Source: Pseudomonas bijieensis
GTDB lineage: Bacteria; Pseudomonadota; Gammaproteobacteria; Pseudomonadales; Pseudomonadaceae
Reading direction: 5' to 3'
Assembly: GCF_013347965.1 (NCBI RefSeq)
Contig: NZ_CP048810.1
Coordinates: forward strand, 1,922,001 to 1,986,000
Length of the DNA stretch: 64,000 bases
The notes below the pieces were generated by a model. That model was not told the origin of the DNA and made no database searches. It saw only the letters and a program-made list of their open reading frames with translations. Made by a program: the position numbers and the translations under genes. Shown piece by piece: positions 11,195 to 21,246 of the stretch (the stretch's first letter is position 1; every line of letters begins with the position of its first letter).

Positions 11195-11269
11195 GCGGAG
11201 CGGACCGGGCCCTAACCTGCAAGCCCTGGTGTGCCAGGCCGGTTGCAACCGGCCGTGTTACCGCTCCGC
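11195..11269 (-). ncRNA. candidate structured RNA in the hupB 3' region
   Basis: A 75-nt stretch closes on itself with a 9-bp outer stem (GCGGAGCGG / CCGCTCCGC) and contains three inner hairpins: GGGC/GCCC, CTGG-TGTG-CCAG, and the perfect palindrome GGCCGGTTGCAACCGGCC (11237-11254). The shape is cloverleaf-like and tRNA-sized but has no T-loop consensus. It lies between the hupB stop and the hupB terminator hairpin, so transcription of hupB would produce it as a 3' UTR element or processed sRNA. Assignment as RNA is inference from structure. Confidence 0.4.
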
Positions 11270-11314
11270 TGCCAAGCCAGGCATGACCCCGACCCGGATA
11301 AACTCAACGAAACC

Positions 11315-11587
11315 TTAGTTAACGGCTTCTTTCAGTGCTTTACCAGCTTTGAAGCCTGGCTTTTTGGCAGCAGCGATTTCCAGCGTCTTACCGGTCTGCG
11401 GGTTGCGACCGATACGAGCAGGACGATCGGTCACGGAGAAGGTGCCGAAACCAACCAGAACAACGGAGTCGCCAGCCTTCAGAGCGCCAGTGACGGATTC
11501 GATTACAGCGTCCAGCGCACGGCCAGCAGCAGCTTTCGGGATATCAGCGGATGCAGCGATAGCATCAATCAGTTCCGACTTGTTCAC
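11315..11587 (-). CDS. hupB: DNA-binding protein HU-beta
   Basis: A 90-residue histone-like nucleoid protein. It starts [10 protein letters not shown] and contains the HU signature [18 protein letters not shown], with the DNA-binding beta-arm tips around that point. GTG 11587 is the start: AAGGGG lies 7 nt upstream, and the result is exactly the canonical 90-residue length; the frame is open further upstream but without homology. It lies between lon and ppiD, the conserved order, with its own strong promoter at 11684-11712. Confidence 0.97.
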   Translation of the reverse strand: MNKSELIDAIAASADIPKAAAGRALDAVIESVTGALKAGDSVVLVGFGTFSVTDRPARIGRNPQTGKTLEIAAAKKPGFKAGKALKEAVN

Positions 11588-11683
11588 TCTAAGTCCCCTT
11601 ATATCTATTTGAGATGATTCTAAGTTTTTTTGGTGAAAGCAAAAAACGAGTGCTGAATGGCCTGCAGACACTTAAGAGCCGCT

Positions 11684-11712
11684 TTATAACAAGGGCTCTA
11701 AAAAACTGTCAA
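11684..11712 (-). promoter_or_regulatory. sigma-70 promoter of hupB
   Basis: On the minus strand TTGACA (11712-11707) is followed by a 17-bp spacer and TTATAA (11689-11684), near the consensus. It lies about 100 bp upstream of the hupB GTG, between lon and hupB, consistent with independent strong expression of this abundant protein. Confidence 0.8.
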
Positions 11713-11736
11713 GAAAGCCCCCCAGGCAAATGCGTA

Positions 11737-14133
11737 CTAATGCGTGCTAATTCTTTCCTTAGAGTCAGACTCTCGCTTTTCTTCCTTCGCGACAATCTCC
11801 GGAGCCACATCCGGCAAGGGCTCCGGCGCGTATTGCAGCGCAATTTGCAGGACCTCGTCAATCCATTTAACTGGTTTGATCTGAAGATCTTGCTTGATGT
11901 TGTCAGGAATTTCCTTCAGGTCGCGGACATTCTCTTCAGGAATGATCACGATCTTGATCCCGCCACGGTGTGCCGCCAGCAGTTTTTCCTTCAGACCGCC
12001 GATCGCCAGGACTTGGCCGCGCAACGTGATTTCACCTGTCATCGCGACATCGGCGCGCACCGGAATACCGGTCAACGCCGAGACGAGGGCCGTGCACATG
12101 CCTACACCGGCGCTAGGGCCGTCCTTGGGCGTAGCCCCTTCAGGCATGTGGATATGCGTGTCACGCTTCTCATGGAAGTCCAGGGGGATGCCCAGGCTCC
12201 GGGCGCGGCTGCGAACCACGGTCAGCGCAGCGGTGATCGACTCGACCATCACGTCGCCCAGGGAACCGGTCTTGATCAACTGCCCCTTGCCCGGCACCAC
12301 GGCCGCTTCGATGGTCAGCAACTCACCACCGACCTGTGTCCACGCCAGGCCAGTCACCTGGCCGATCTGGTCCTGCTGCTCGGCGAGGCCATAGCGGAAC
12401 TTGCGTACACCCAGGAAGTGCTCCAGCAGGTCCGAAGTGACCTTGACCGCGAAGCGTTTTTCCAGCGCGTGCTCCTTGACCGCCTTGCGGCAAACCTTGG
12501 CAATCTGCCGTTCCAGGCCACGCACACCGGCTTCGCGGGTGTAGTAACGGATGATGTCGCGAATCGCTTCCTCGTCGAATTCCAGCTCGCCTTTTTTCAG
12601 GCCGTTGGCCTGGATCTGCTTGGGCGAAAGGTATTTCACGGCAATGTTGATCTTCTCGTCCTCGGTGTAGCCCGGCAGACGAATCACCTCCATCCGGTCC
12701 AGCAATGCTGGCGGAATGTTCATGGAGTTGGAGGTGCAGAGGAACATCACGTCCGACAGGTCGTAGTCGACCTCCAGGTAGTGATCGTTGAAATTGTGGT
12801 TCTGCTCGGGATCGAGGACTTCGAGCAATGCAGAGGCAGGATCGCCGCGCATGTCGCTACCCATCTTGTCGATTTCATCCAAAAGGAACAGCGGGTTGCG
12901 CACGCCAACCTTTGTCATCTTTTGAATCAATCTTCCTGGCATCGAACCGATGTAGGTACGGCGATGACCACGAATCTCCGCCTCGTCGCGCACGCCGCCA
13001 AGGGCCATGCGTACGAATTTGCGGTTTGTGGCGTGGGCAATCGACTCCGCCAAGGAGGTTTTACCGACCCCGGGAGGACCGACCAGGCACAGGACAGGGC
13101 CACGAATCTTTTTCACGCGTTTCTGCACGGCGAGGTATTCAAGGATGCGCTCCTTGACCTCTTCCAGGCCGTAATGGTCGGCGTCGAGGATGTCTTCGGC
13201 GCGCGCCAGGTCCAGGCGTACCTTGCTCTGGGCTTTCCACGGCACCTGGACCAGCCAGTCGATGTAGGAGCGCACCACGGTGGCCTCGGCCGACATCGGC
13301 GACATTTGCTTGAGCTTGTTCAGCTCGGCCTGGGCCTTGGCCAGTGCATCCTTGGGCAAACCAGCGGCATCGATGCGCTTTTTCAGCTCTTCGATTTCGT
13401 TGTGGCCTTCGTCGCCGTCGCCGAGCTCCTTCTGAATGGCCTTCATCTGCTCATTCAGGTAGTACTCGCGCTGACTGCGCTCCATCTGTTTCTTGACGCG
13501 GCCGCGAATGCGTTTCTCGACCTGCAGCAGATCGATTTCGCCGTCGAGCAATGCCAGCACGTGCTCGACACGGGCGGACAAATCGATGATTTCGAGGATT
13601 TCCTGTTTCTGCTCGATCTTGAGGGCCATGTGGGCCGCCATCGTATCGACCAGCCGGCCCGGCTCATCGATGCTGTTAAGCGACGACAGGACCTCTGCAG
13701 GCACCTTCTTGCCCAGTTGCACGTATTGTTCGAACTGAGACAGCAGGCTGCGGACAAACACCTCTGATTCGCGCTCGGGCGCATCGACTTCTTCGATCAG
13801 CGACACTTCGGCCCGGCAATGGCCGTCCACTTCGCTGAAACGCTCCACAGCACCACGCTGCTCGCCTTCAACCAAGACCTTGACGGTGCCGTCAGGCAGC
13901 TTGAGCAGTTGCAGAACCGTTGCAATCGTACCTACGCGATAAAGTGCGTCCTCGCCAGGATCATCGTCAGCAGGGTTCCTCTGAGCCAGCAAGAGAATCT
14001 GCTTGTCACCCGTCATCGCAGCCTCGAGGGCTTCGATGGACTTCTCGCGCCCCACGAACAGCGGGATAACCATGTGCGGATACACCACTACATCGCGCAA
14101 TGGCAGGAGAGGCAATTCGATGGTTGTCTTCAT
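11737..14133 (-). CDS. lon: ATP-dependent protease Lon
   Basis: A 798-residue cytoplasmic AAA+ serine protease that degrades misfolded and regulatory proteins. The N-terminal substrate-binding domain begins PLLPLRDVVVYPHM. The AAA+ module has Walker A GPPGVGKTS and Walker B LFLLDEIDK. The protease domain has the catalytic Ser in PKDGPSAG (about residue 680) and the partner Lys in the downstream GGLKEKLLAA region. Length is normal for Lon. It follows clpX in the quality-control block; the 160-bp gap from clpX contains the clpX terminator, so lon has its own promoter, classically heat-shock controlled. Confidence 0.98.
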   Translation of the reverse strand: MKTTIELPLLPLRDVVVYPHMVIPLFVGREKSIEALEAAMTGDKQILLLAQRNPADDDPGEDALYRVGTIATVLQLLKLPDGTVKVLVEGEQRGAVERFSEVDGHCRAEVSLIEEVDAPERESEVFVRSLLSQFEQYVQLGKKVPAEVLSSLNSIDEPGRLVDTMAAHMALKIEQKQEILEIIDLSARVEHVLALLDGEIDLLQVEKRIRGRVKKQMERSQREYYLNEQMKAIQKELGDGDEGHNEIEELKKRIDAAGLPKDALAKAQAELNKLKQMSPMSAEATVVRSYIDWLVQVPWKAQSKVRLDLARAEDILDADHYGLEEVKERILEYLAVQKRVKKIRGPVLCLVGPPGVGKTSLAESIAHATNRKFVRMALGGVRDEAEIRGHRRTYIGSMPGRLIQKMTKVGVRNPLFLLDEIDKMGSDMRGDPASALLEVLDPEQNHNFNDHYLEVDYDLSDVMFLCTSNSMNIPPALLDRMEVIRLPGYTEDEKINIAVKYLSPKQIQANGLKKGELEFDEEAIRDIIRYYTREAGVRGLERQIAKVCRKAVKEHALEKRFAVKVTSDLLEHFLGVRKFRYGLAEQQDQIGQVTGLAWTQVGGELLTIEAAVVPGKGQLIKTGSLGDVMVESITAALTVVRSRARSLGIPLDFHEKRDTHIHMPEGATPKDGPSAGVGMCTALVSALTGIPVRADVAMTGEITLRGQVLAIGGLKEKLLAAHRGGIKIVIIPEENVRDLKEIPDNIKQDLQIKPVKWIDEVLQIALQYAPEPLPDVAPEIVAKEEKRESDSKERISTH

Positions 14134-14251
14134 GATTTCGCCTCTACGGCGGCCCTAAGGCCGGAAACAGATGGAAGTAAGCTTGAAACCAAGATGGGGG
14201 CAGCCTTGAAAAAAAACAAGCACTAGACACGTCTAAAACGCGCTAAAAGCA

Positions 14252-14271
14252 AAGGGGCCCGAAGGCCCCTT
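14252..14271 (-). terminator. Rho-independent terminator of clpX
   Basis: A perfect stem AAGGGGCC / GGCCCCTT with the stable tetraloop TTCG on the minus strand, then TGCTTTT. It lies 22 bp beyond the clpX stop. Confidence 0.85.
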
Positions 14272-14293
14272 CTTTGTTCCGGCAGCGGGACGC

Positions 14294-15577
14294 TCAAGCG
14301 TCCGGCGCGGCCTTGGCAGTCGGCTCACTGTTTTCGTAGATATACAGTGGCTTGGACTTGCCTTCTATAACGCTTTCATCGATCACGACTTTACTCACCT
14401 CGGACTGCGAGGGGATCTCATACATCGTGTCGAGCAATACACCTTCGAGAATCGAGCGCAACCCACGGGCACCGGTCTTGCGTTCCAGGGCACGTTTGGC
14501 GACCGATTTCAGCGCGTCGGAACGGAACTCCAGGTCTACACCTTCCATTTCGAACAGCTTGGCATACTGCTTGGTCAGGGCGTTTTTCGGCTCGGTCAGG
14601 ATCTGCATCAACGCGGCTTCATCCAACTCGTCCAGCGTTGCCAGGACCGGCAGACGACCGACGAATTCCGGGATCAGACCGAACTTGACCAAATCGTCAG
14701 GCTCGACTTCACGCAGGGACTCACCGACTTTCTTGCCTTCTTCCTTGCTGCGCACTTCGGCGTTGAAACCGATGCCACCACGGGTGGAACGGTTTTGAAT
14801 AACCTTTTCCAGGCCGGAGAACGCACCACCGCAGATGAACAGGATGTTACGGGTGTCGACTTGCAGGAATTCCTGCTGCGGATGCTTGCGACCACCTTGG
14901 GGCGGAACGGAAGCGACCGTACCTTCGATCAACTTGAGCAAGGCCTGCTGCACGCCCTCACCGGAAACATCCCGGGTGATGGACGGGTTGTCGGACTTGC
15001 GGGAAATCTTGTCGATTTCGTCAATGTAGACAATGCCCATCTGGGCTTTTTCCACATCGTAGTCGCACTTCTGCAACAACTTCTGAATGATGTTCTCGAC
15101 GTCTTCACCTACATAACCAGCCTCGGTGAGGGTGGTTGCGTCGGCGATGGTGAACGGAACGTTCAGCAAGCGAGCCAGGGTTTCGGCAAGCAGGGTCTTA
15201 CCCGAGCCTGTCGGGCCGATCAGCAGGATGTTGCTCTTGCCGAGTTCGACCTCATCATTTTTCTTGTCACGCTGGTTCAGGCGCTTGTAGTGGTTGTACA
15301 CCGCTACGGCCAGTACCTTTTTCGCACGTTCCTGACCAATCACATACTGATCAAGGATGCCGCTGATTTCTTTAGGCGAAGGCAATTTATGCGCGCTGCT
15401 CTCGGCCTGGGCTTCCTGCACCTCCTCGCGGATGATGTCATTGCACAGGTCGACGCACTCGTCGCAAATGAAGACCGAGGGGCCGGCAATCAATTTGCGT
15501 ACTTCATGCTGGCTTTTGCCACAGAAGGAGCAATAAAGCAGTTTGCCGTTGTCCTCGCCGTTGCGGGTGTCAGTCAT
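14294..15577 (-). CDS. clpX: ATP-dependent Clp protease ATP-binding subunit ClpX
   Basis: A 427-residue AAA+ unfoldase that feeds ssrA-tagged and other substrates into ClpP. The N-terminal zinc-binding domain shows CSFCGK and CDECVDLC. Walker A is GPTGSGKT, Walker [10 protein letters not shown], and IGFNAEV is the ClpP-docking IGF loop. ATG 15577 ([11 protein letters not shown]) is the conserved start; eleven upstream in-frame codons are without homology. It lies 107 bp after clpP on the same strand, the standard clpP-clpX operon. Confidence 0.98.
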   Translation of the reverse strand: MTDTRNGEDNGKLLYCSFCGKSQHEVRKLIAGPSVFICDECVDLCNDIIREEVQEAQAESSAHKLPSPKEISGILDQYVIGQERAKKVLAVAVYNHYKRLNQRDKKNDEVELGKSNILLIGPTGSGKTLLAETLARLLNVPFTIADATTLTEAGYVGEDVENIIQKLLQKCDYDVEKAQMGIVYIDEIDKISRKSDNPSITRDVSGEGVQQALLKLIEGTVASVPPQGGRKHPQQEFLQVDTRNILFICGGAFSGLEKVIQNRSTRGGIGFNAEVRSKEEGKKVGESLREVEPDDLVKFGLIPEFVGRLPVLATLDELDEAALMQILTEPKNALTKQYAKLFEMEGVDLEFRSDALKSVAKRALERKTGARGLRSILEGVLLDTMYEIPSQSEVSKVVIDESVIEGKSKPLYIYENSEPTAKAAPDA

Positions 15578-15684
15578 TCGATCGATCCAAATCCGATAGG
15601 CTTGCAACACAAGATGAAGGCAATTGCGGGCTTTTTCAAGCCCGCAGGCGGCCGGTCATCCCAACCACCTGCATTTTGAGCGGC

Positions 15685-16326
15685 TTAGGCAGGCATTTGA
15701 CGCTTGTTGATCACGGAGTCGATCAGGCCGTATTCGGCTGCACGCTCGGCGCTCATGAAGTTGTCACGCTCGGTGTCGCGCTCAATGGTTTCGAGGCTTT
15801 GGCCCGTATGATGGGCCAGCAATGAATTAAGACGCGAACGAATGTGGAGGATTTCCTTGGCATGGATGTCGATATCCGACGCCTGGCCCTGGAAGCCGCC
15901 CAATGGCTGGTGAATCATCATCCGCGAGTTAGGCAGGCAGTGACGCTTGCCCGCTGCGCCGCCGGCGAGCAGGAAGGCGCCCATGCTGCAGGCCTGGCCG
16001 ATGCAGATGGTGGAAACGTCAGGCTTGATGAACTGCATGGTGTCGTAGATCGACATGCCCGCAGTCACCGAACCGCCAGGTGAGTTGATGTACAGATGGA
16101 TATCCTTGTCCGGGTTTTCCGCTTCAAGGAACAACAGCTGCGCCGCGACCAGGTTGGCCATGTAGTCTTCAACGGGGCCGATCAGGAAGATGACGCGTTC
16201 CTTGAGCAGACGCGAGTAGATGTCATAGGCACGTTCGCCACGGGCGGACTGCTCGATAACCATCGGGACCAGGCCGCCTGCGGCCTGGATGTCAGAGCTC
16301 TGCTGATAAAAAGAATTGCGGGACAT
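15685..16326 (-). CDS. clpP: ATP-dependent Clp protease proteolytic subunit ClpP
   Basis: A 213-residue serine peptidase that assembles as a 14-mer barrel capped by ClpX or ClpA. The catalytic Ser is in GQACSMGAF (about 110), His in [10 protein letters not shown] (about 135), and Asp lies further on near the RDTERDN segment. Its N-terminus resembles the short propeptide of Gram-negative ClpP. It follows tig by 93 bp, which contain the tig terminator hairpin. Confidence 0.98.
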   Translation of the reverse strand: MSRNSFYQQSSDIQAAGGLVPMVIEQSARGERAYDIYSRLLKERVIFLIGPVEDYMANLVAAQLLFLEAENPDKDIHLYINSPGGSVTAGMSIYDTMQFIKPDVSTICIGQACSMGAFLLAGGAAGKRHCLPNSRMMIHQPLGGFQGQASDIDIHAKEILHIRSRLNSLLAHHTGQSLETIERDTERDNFMSAERAAEYGLIDSVINKRQMPA

Positions 16327-16366
16327 GTCTCGCAGTCACTCCCAAATAGTTATGTCTTGAATACGC

Positions 16367-16392
16367 ATAAGCCAGCACGAAGGCTGGCTTAT
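16367..16392 (-). terminator. hairpin between tig and clpP
   Basis: A perfect stem ATAAGCCAGC / GCTGGCTTAT with a 6-nt loop. There is no long T run on the minus strand after it (GCGTATTC), so it may attenuate or stabilise rather than fully terminate tig transcription before clpP. Confidence 0.6.
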
Positions 16393-16419
16393 GGGTGTTT
16401 ATTTCTTACCGCAGAACCA

Positions 16420-17730
16420 TCAATCGGCTTGTGGAGCTTCCACCGGCTTGACCGCTTCTTCGTAAGAGACCGCTTTATCGGTCACGCTAGCTTTCTGCAG
16501 AACAGTATCCACAACTTGTTCTTCCAGCACAACCGAACGGACTTCGTTCAGTTGCTGGTCGTTCTTGTAGTACCAGGACACGACTTGCTCAGGCTCTTGG
16601 TAGGCCGAAGCCATTTCCTGGATCAACTCGCGAACACGGGCTTCGTCAGGCTTGAGTTCGAACTGCTTGACCACTTCGGCGACGATCAGGCCCAGCACGA
16701 CGCGGCGCTTGGCTTGCTCTTCGAACAGCTCGGCAGGCAGCTGATCCGGCTTGATGTTGCCGCCGAACTGCTGAACAGCCTGGACGCGCAGACGGTTCAC
16801 TTCGTTGTCCAGCAGGGCCTTTGGCACTTCGATCGGGTTGGAAGCCAGCAGACCGTCCATGACCTGGTTCTTGACCTTGGACTTGATGGCCTGGCGCAGC
16901 TCACGCTCCATGTTCTTGCGAACTTCGGTGCGGAAACCTTCCAGACCAGCTTCCTTGATGCCGAACTGGGCGAAGAACTCTTCGTTCAGCTCAGGCAGTT
17001 TCGGCTCGGAAACGCTGTTGACGGTCACGGTGAACTCGGCGGCTTTGCCTGCCAGGTCCAGGTTCTGGTAATCCTCAGGGAAGGTCACGTTCAGAACGCG
17101 CTCTTCGCCGGCCTTGGCGCCAACCAGGCCGTCTTCGAAGCCCGGGATCATGCGACCGGAGCCCAGCACCAGCTGGGTAGCCTTGGCGGAACCGCCAGCG
17201 AACACTTCACCGTCGACCTTGCCGACGAAATCGATGTTCAACTGGTCTTCGTTCTGGGCAGCACGCTCAGTCACTTCGAAACGAGTGTTCTGCTTGCGCA
17301 GGATGTCCAGCATCTTGTCCAGGTCGGCATCCGACACGTCAGCGCTCAGACGCTCGACAGCGATGGATTCGAAACCGGCAACCGTGAACTCAGGAAACAC
17401 TTCGAACGTGGCGACGAACTCCAGGTCCTTGCCTTTTTCCAGCACTTTCGGCTCGACGGACGGAGCACCGGCCGGGTTCAGCTTCTGCTCGACGACCGCT
17501 TCGTAGAACGAAGACTGGATCACATCACCCACGGCTTCCTGACGCGCATCAGCTTCGTAACGCTGACGGATCACGCTCATTGGCACTTTGCCTGGGCGGA
17601 AACCTGGGATTTTGGCCTTTTGGGCAGTCTGCTGCAGACGCTTGTTGACCTGAGTCTCGATGCGCTCAGCCGGCACGGTGATGCTCATGCGGCGCTCAAG
17701 AGCAGAAGTATTTTCAACAGAAACTTGCAT
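16420..17730 (-). CDS. tig: trigger factor
   Basis: A 436-residue ribosome-bound chaperone and prolyl isomerase. The ribosome-docking signature is [12 protein letters not shown] (about residues 43-54). The FKBP-type isomerase domain spans about 160-245, and a long helical chaperone domain follows. ATG 17730 (MQVSVENTS) has GAGGAA 7 nt upstream; 21 in-frame upstream codons have no homology. It is the first protein gene of the leftward quality-control block; the tRNA genes upstream carry their own terminator. Confidence 0.97.
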   Translation of the reverse strand: MQVSVENTSALERRMSITVPAERIETQVNKRLQQTAQKAKIPGFRPGKVPMSVIRQRYEADARQEAVGDVIQSSFYEAVVEQKLNPAGAPSVEPKVLEKGKDLEFVATFEVFPEFTVAGFESIAVERLSADVSDADLDKMLDILRKQNTRFEVTERAAQNEDQLNIDFVGKVDGEVFAGGSAKATQLVLGSGRMIPGFEDGLVGAKAGEERVLNVTFPEDYQNLDLAGKAAEFTVTVNSVSEPKLPELNEEFFAQFGIKEAGLEGFRTEVRKNMERELRQAIKSKVKNQVMDGLLASNPIEVPKALLDNEVNRLRVQAVQQFGGNIKPDQLPAELFEEQAKRRVVLGLIVAEVVKQFELKPDEARVRELIQEMASAYQEPEQVVSWYYKNDQQLNEVRSVVLEEQVVDTVLQKASVTDKAVSYEEAVKPVEAPQAD

Positions 17731-17927
17731 GGATATTCCTCGTTGCACAGACGTTGGCCGGGCGTTTCCGACCCCAGAATCAAGGGCATGCATTCTAGTA
17801 GGTCAAACTCAAGAAGTCACCCTACTGAAAACACGCTGGAAACAGGCGCCGGATTTAGGACGAGGCAATCGCTCATGCCCCACCCGGATTGCAAATACAG
17901 TCGATTCAGCCCAGGGCTCTGCGCCAA

Positions 17928-17947
17928 TGCTTCTATATATAGAAGCA
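17928..17947. repeat. 20-bp perfect palindrome upstream of tig
   Basis: TGCTTCTATATATAGAAGCA reads the same on both strands. It lies about 200 bp upstream of the tig start in a 423-bp gap (17731-18153) that otherwise holds only the tRNA terminator and no gene I can support. It could be an operator, a cruciform or a transcript hairpin. Confidence 0.6.
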
Positions 17948-18092
17948 GCTTGCCCGATGGTGCAGCTCCCGGCCTCACAAGGAGACCGACGGACATACCG
18001 CGCATCATCACGAAACATATTCGCGACGAATCGGCCGCTGCGCACAACCCCAAGAAACCGTAACGACGCCAAACACAGAACCACCGAAAACA

Positions 18093-18129
18093 AAAACGGC
18101 GCAGCCCTTTTCAGGTACTGCGCCGTTTT
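18093..18129 (-). terminator. terminator of the tRNA cluster
   Basis: A 12-bp perfect stem AAAACGGCGCAG / CTGCGCCGTTTT with a 13-nt loop and A/T flanks, 24 bp beyond the 3' end of tRNA-Leu. The flanks would let it work in both directions. Confidence 0.85.
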
Positions 18130-18153
18130 CTGCTATTTAAATAGCGACTTGTA

Positions 18154-18238
18154 TGGTGCGGACGGAGAGACTCGAACTCTCACACCTTGCGGCGCTGGAA
18201 CCTAAATCCAGTGTGTCTACCAATTCCACCACATCCGC
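18154..18238 (-). tRNA. tRNA-Leu(TAG)
   Basis: An 85-nt class II tRNA. The acceptor GCGGATG pairs with CGTCCGC and the 3' CCA is encoded. The anticodon loop TTTAGGT gives anticodon TAG (reads CUA). The T-loop TTCGAGT is standard. It is the last of three tRNAs transcribed leftward. Confidence 0.97.
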
Positions 18239-18296
18239 GTATCAAGCTTTTAAAGCAAAGGCGCCAGACCGTTAAATCTGGCGCCTTTCTAGAATA

Positions 18297-18372
18297 TGGG
18301 GTGGACGATGGGGATCGAACCCACGACAACGGGAGTCACAATCCCGTGCTCTACCAACTGAGCTACGCCCAC
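18297..18372 (-). tRNA. tRNA-His(GTG)
   Basis: A 76-nt tRNA with acceptor GTGGGCG pairing with CGTCCAC, anticodon loop TTGTGAC (anticodon GTG), T-loop TTCGATC and encoded CCA. It lies between tRNA-Arg and tRNA-Leu. Confidence 0.97.
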
Positions 18373-18413
18373 CATATTGCCTTGTTGCCTTACTTGTGCC
18401 AAAGCTGCCTAAT

Positions 18414-18490
18414 TGGCGCACCCGGCAGGACTCGAACCTGCGACCATCCGCTTAGAAGGCGGATGCTCTATCCAGCTGAGCTACGGGCGC
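18414..18490 (-). tRNA. tRNA-Arg(TCT)
   Basis: A 77-nt tRNA with acceptor GCGCCCG pairing with CGGGTGC, anticodon loop CTTCTAA (anticodon TCT, reads AGA), T-loop TTCGAGT and encoded CCA. It is first in the leftward tRNA cluster, so the cluster promoter should lie in 18491-18771. Confidence 0.97.
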
Positions 18491-18771
18491 CTTTTTAATC
18501 TGTATTCTTGGACGATTACAAACTAAGTGCTTTCAGTTTTACCGAGTTGAAACAACCAACTCCGCTCAACCTTCTTAACCAGTGCTAGGCTGTGCCCGAC
18601 AAGTGCGACGAATGTTATAGACGGCCTGATAGGTCGTCAACTCTTTTTTAAAAAAAATTCATTTAATTAAAGGGGTTAGGGGAATTTGCAGACCAAGCGC
18701 CTTTGCCCTCGCGCCCCGGCATGCGAGAATGCGTTCTCTTTTTTTCCCCTCTCGATGGTTAACCACGCGCA

Positions 18772-19626
18772 ATGACTGCACAACTTATCGACGGCAAATC
18801 GATCGCCGCCAGCCTGCGCCAGCAGATCTCCCAACGAGTCACCGAGCGCCGCCAGCAAGGCCTGCGTACGCCCGGCCTTGCGGTGATCCTGGTCGGCAGC
18901 GATCCTGCCTCTCAGGTTTATGTCTCGCACAAGCGTAAAGACTGTGAAGAGGTCGGCTTCCTTTCCCAGGCCTACGACCTGCCTTCCGAAACCACCCAGC
19001 AAGCGTTGGCCGATCTGATCGATCGCCTGAACGACGACCCGAACATCGACGGCGTTCTGCTCCAACTGCCACTGCCTGAACACCTCGACGCCTCCAAGCT
19101 GCTGGAGCGTATCCGCCCGGACAAGGATGTCGACGGCTTCCATCCTTATAACGTCGGGCGCCTGGCCCAGCGTATCCCACTGCTTCGTCCCTGCACCCCC
19201 AAAGGCATCATGACATTGCTGGAAAGCACTGGCGTGGACCTGTATGGCCTTGATGCGGTGGTGGTGGGTGCATCCAACATCGTTGGCCGTCCGATGGCCA
19301 TGGAGCTGCTGCTGGCCGGCTGCACCGTGACCGTGACCCATCGATTCACCAAGGACCTGGCCGGTCATGTCGGCCGCGCTGACCTGGTGGTGGTGGCCGC
19401 CGGCAAACCCGGCCTGGTCAGGGGCGAGTGGATCAAGGAAGGCGCCATCGTCATCGACGTGGGCATCAATCGCCAGGAAGACGGCAAGCTGGTGGGCGAC
19501 GTGGTCTACGAGACCGCCCTGCCCCGCGCCGGCTGGATCACGCCGGTACCCGGCGGCGTAGGCCCGATGACCCGCGCCTGCCTGCTGGAGAACACGTTGT
19601 ACGCGGCCGAAACGCTGCACAGCTGA
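18772..19626 (+). CDS. folD: bifunctional methylenetetrahydrofolate dehydrogenase / cyclohydrolase
   Basis: A 284-residue cytoplasmic enzyme that converts 5,10-methylene-THF to 10-formyl-THF through methenyl-THF, using NADP. The catalytic Lys is in [11 protein letters not shown] (about residue 54). [12 protein letters not shown] and the Rossmann segment [16 protein letters not shown] are family signatures, and [10 protein letters not shown] closes the active site. Length is typical (E. coli 288). It stands alone, divergent from the tRNA cluster, as in other pseudomonads. Confidence 0.97.
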   Translation: MTAQLIDGKSIAASLRQQISQRVTERRQQGLRTPGLAVILVGSDPASQVYVSHKRKDCEEVGFLSQAYDLPSETTQQALADLIDRLNDDPNIDGVLLQLPLPEHLDASKLLERIRPDKDVDGFHPYNVGRLAQRIPLLRPCTPKGIMTLLESTGVDLYGLDAVVVGASNIVGRPMAMELLLAGCTVTVTHRFTKDLAGHVGRADLVVVAAGKPGLVRGEWIKEGAIVIDVGINRQEDGKLVGDVVYETALPRAGWITPVPGGVGPMTRACLLENTLYAAETLHS

Positions 19627-19643
19627 TACGCGCCAATCAAAAC

Positions 19644-19737
19644 CCTGTGGGAGCGAGCTTGCTCGCGATAGCGGTGGACCGGCCAACCTCCAAGTTGACT
19701 GACACGCCGCCATCGCGAGCAAACTCGCTCCCACAGG
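19644..19737. repeat. REP doublet (inverted pair)
   Basis: Two facing REP arms (CCTGTGGGAGCGAGCTTGCT and its near-complement) follow folD. The rest of the 342-bp gap to pbpG is AT-richer and holds the pbpG promoter; no other gene is seen there. Confidence 0.92.
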
Positions 19738-19968
19738 TGTTTTTGGCAGTCGGATTTGAGCCGCCAGGCCTCGACCGCGTCTTTGGATCGCGCAAATTAC
19801 GAATTTTTCAGATTCGATTCGCCAAAATCGCCCTTCATTAAACTTTATTTATTCACAAGCCTTGGCGATACAGGCATATAGCGCTGCTGTCGCCCATACT
19901 CCTAAAATGCGACGTTTTTTTAAAAGTCGTTGCTCAACGGCACCTTCAACTCTATCGAGTCCACTCGC

Positions 19969-20907
19969 GTGAAAATCCGTCTTTCGATCCTCAGCCTGTT
20001 CTTCGTTTTCACAGGCACCTTCACCACACAGGATGTCTACGCGCAGGAAACCATCGCGGCCCCACGGGATACGTCAAAGCTGCAAGTCGCTTCAGGCAGT
20101 GCGATCCTGTTGGATCTCCAGACGGACAAGGTCGTTTATTCAAGCAACCCGGACGTGGTGGTGCCCATCGCGTCGGTGACCAAGCTGATGACCGGTCTGA
20201 TCGTGCTGGATGCCAAGCAAAACCTGGACGAGTACATTTCCATCACCATCGCCAACACCCCAGAGATGAAGGGGGTGTTTTCCCGGGTCAAGCTCAACAG
20301 CGAACTGTCGCGCCGGGACGTGCTGCTGATCGCCCTGATGTCTTCGGAAAACCGCGCCGCCGCCAGCCTCGCCCACCACTATCCGGGCGGCTACGCGGCG
20401 TTCATTGCCGCCATGAACGCCAAGGCAAAGGCGTTGGGCATGACCAGCACTCACTACGTCGAACCGACGGGCCTGTCGACCCACAACGTCTCGACCGCCA
20501 GGGACCTGACCAAGCTGCTGATCGCCGCACGCAAGTATCCTCTGCTGAGCGAACTGAGCACTACCAAGGAAAAGACCGTTACCTTCCGCAAACCGGTGTA
20601 TAGCCTGGGCTTTCGCAACACTGATCACTTGGTCCATAAGGCCAATTGGGATATCCAGTTGACCAAGACCGGTTTCACCAACGAGGCCGGCCACTGCCTG
20701 GTACTGGTGACGAAGATGAGCAATCGCCCAATGGCCCTGGTGATCCTCGACGCGTTCGGCAAGTACACGCACTTCGCCGATGCCAGCCGGATACGTAGTT
20801 GGGTCGAGACCGGGAAAAGCGCCGACGTGCCGGCGGTGGCCCTGCAATACAAGGCCGCCAAGAATCTCAAGAGCCGTCAGACTGGCGTGGTGGAAGCCTC
20901 CAAATAA
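19969..20907 (+). CDS. pbpG: D-alanyl-D-alanine endopeptidase (PBP7/8 family)
   Basis: A 312-residue periplasmic S11 serine peptidase that cuts DD-crosslinks in peptidoglycan. All three penicillin-binding motifs are present: SVTK (S69-K72), SEN (S126-N128) and KTG (233-235). A signal peptide (about residues 1-25, cut near VYA-QE) directs it to the periplasm. I chose GTG 19969 because the signal peptide begins there ([11 protein letters not shown]); a TTG at 19930 would add 13 hydrophilic residues. A strong terminator follows 15 bp after the stop. Confidence 0.93.
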   Translation: MKIRLSILSLFFVFTGTFTTQDVYAQETIAAPRDTSKLQVASGSAILLDLQTDKVVYSSNPDVVVPIASVTKLMTGLIVLDAKQNLDEYISITIANTPEMKGVFSRVKLNSELSRRDVLLIALMSSENRAAASLAHHYPGGYAAFIAAMNAKAKALGMTSTHYVEPTGLSTHNVSTARDLTKLLIAARKYPLLSELSTTKEKTVTFRKPVYSLGFRNTDHLVHKANWDIQLTKTGFTNEAGHCLVLVTKMSNRPMALVILDAFGKYTHFADASRIRSWVETGKSADVPAVALQYKAAKNLKSRQTGVVEASK

Positions 20908-20921
20908 TTGCGCGACATAAA

Positions 20922-20945
20922 AAAGCCCCGACTCGTCGGGGCTTT
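20922..20945 (+). terminator. Rho-independent terminator of pbpG
   Basis: A perfect 10-bp stem AAAGCCCCGA / TCGGGGCTTT with loop CTCG, followed by CTTGTTT. It lies between pbpG and the convergent small gene and probably serves both. Confidence 0.9.
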
Positions 20946-20950
20946 CTTGT

Positions 20951-21145
20951 TTATGGCTTCAGGTCACCCAGCGGATCATAGGGCTTGGGCTTGCGCTCAT
21001 CCTTCTTGTCCAGCGGCGCCTTGGCCGGCCCTATCGGATCGACCTGGGGATCATCAAGATCCGGCGAGTCCGGATCGAAACCCAGGTCGTCGCCGCTGGA
21101 ATGCTCTGACGAATGTGGCCCCGTAGGTGTTTTCGACTGTGCCAT
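20951..21145 (-). CDS. 64-residue Asp/Pro-rich hydrophilic protein
   Basis: A small, probably disordered protein. Its middle, DLGFDPDSPDLDDPQVDPIG, is rich in Asp and Pro, and the C-terminal third is Lys-rich. There is no signal, membrane helix or Cys. ATG 21145 is preceded by a strong GGAGGAAG 6 nt upstream, good evidence that it is translated. It is convergent with pbpG across a shared terminator. Function unknown. Confidence 0.75.
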   Translation of the reverse strand: MAQSKTPTGPHSSEHSSGDDLGFDPDSPDLDDPQVDPIGPAKAPLDKKDERKPKPYDPLGDLKP

Positions 21146-21246
21146 GCGTGCCTTCCTCCAATCGCGGTCGGAAAATGCCCGACCCTGACGATAAGAGCCT
21201 CAGGCCTGCCGGGTTGTGCCCGGCAAGTGACGAACGGGGTGAACGA

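Noticed and set aside
11195..11269. tRNA gene in the hupB-ppiD gap
   Set aside because: tRNA-sized and cloverleaf-like, but lacks TTCRANY and any anticodon arm; kept only as a structured RNA candidate.
11614..13767. Plus-strand open frame opposite lon (717 codons)
   Set aside because: Shadow of lon; no family resemblance and no ribosome-binding site.
16096..18063. Plus-strand open frame opposite clpP and tig
   Set aside because: It spans two real genes on the other strand and intergenic DNA; a shadow.
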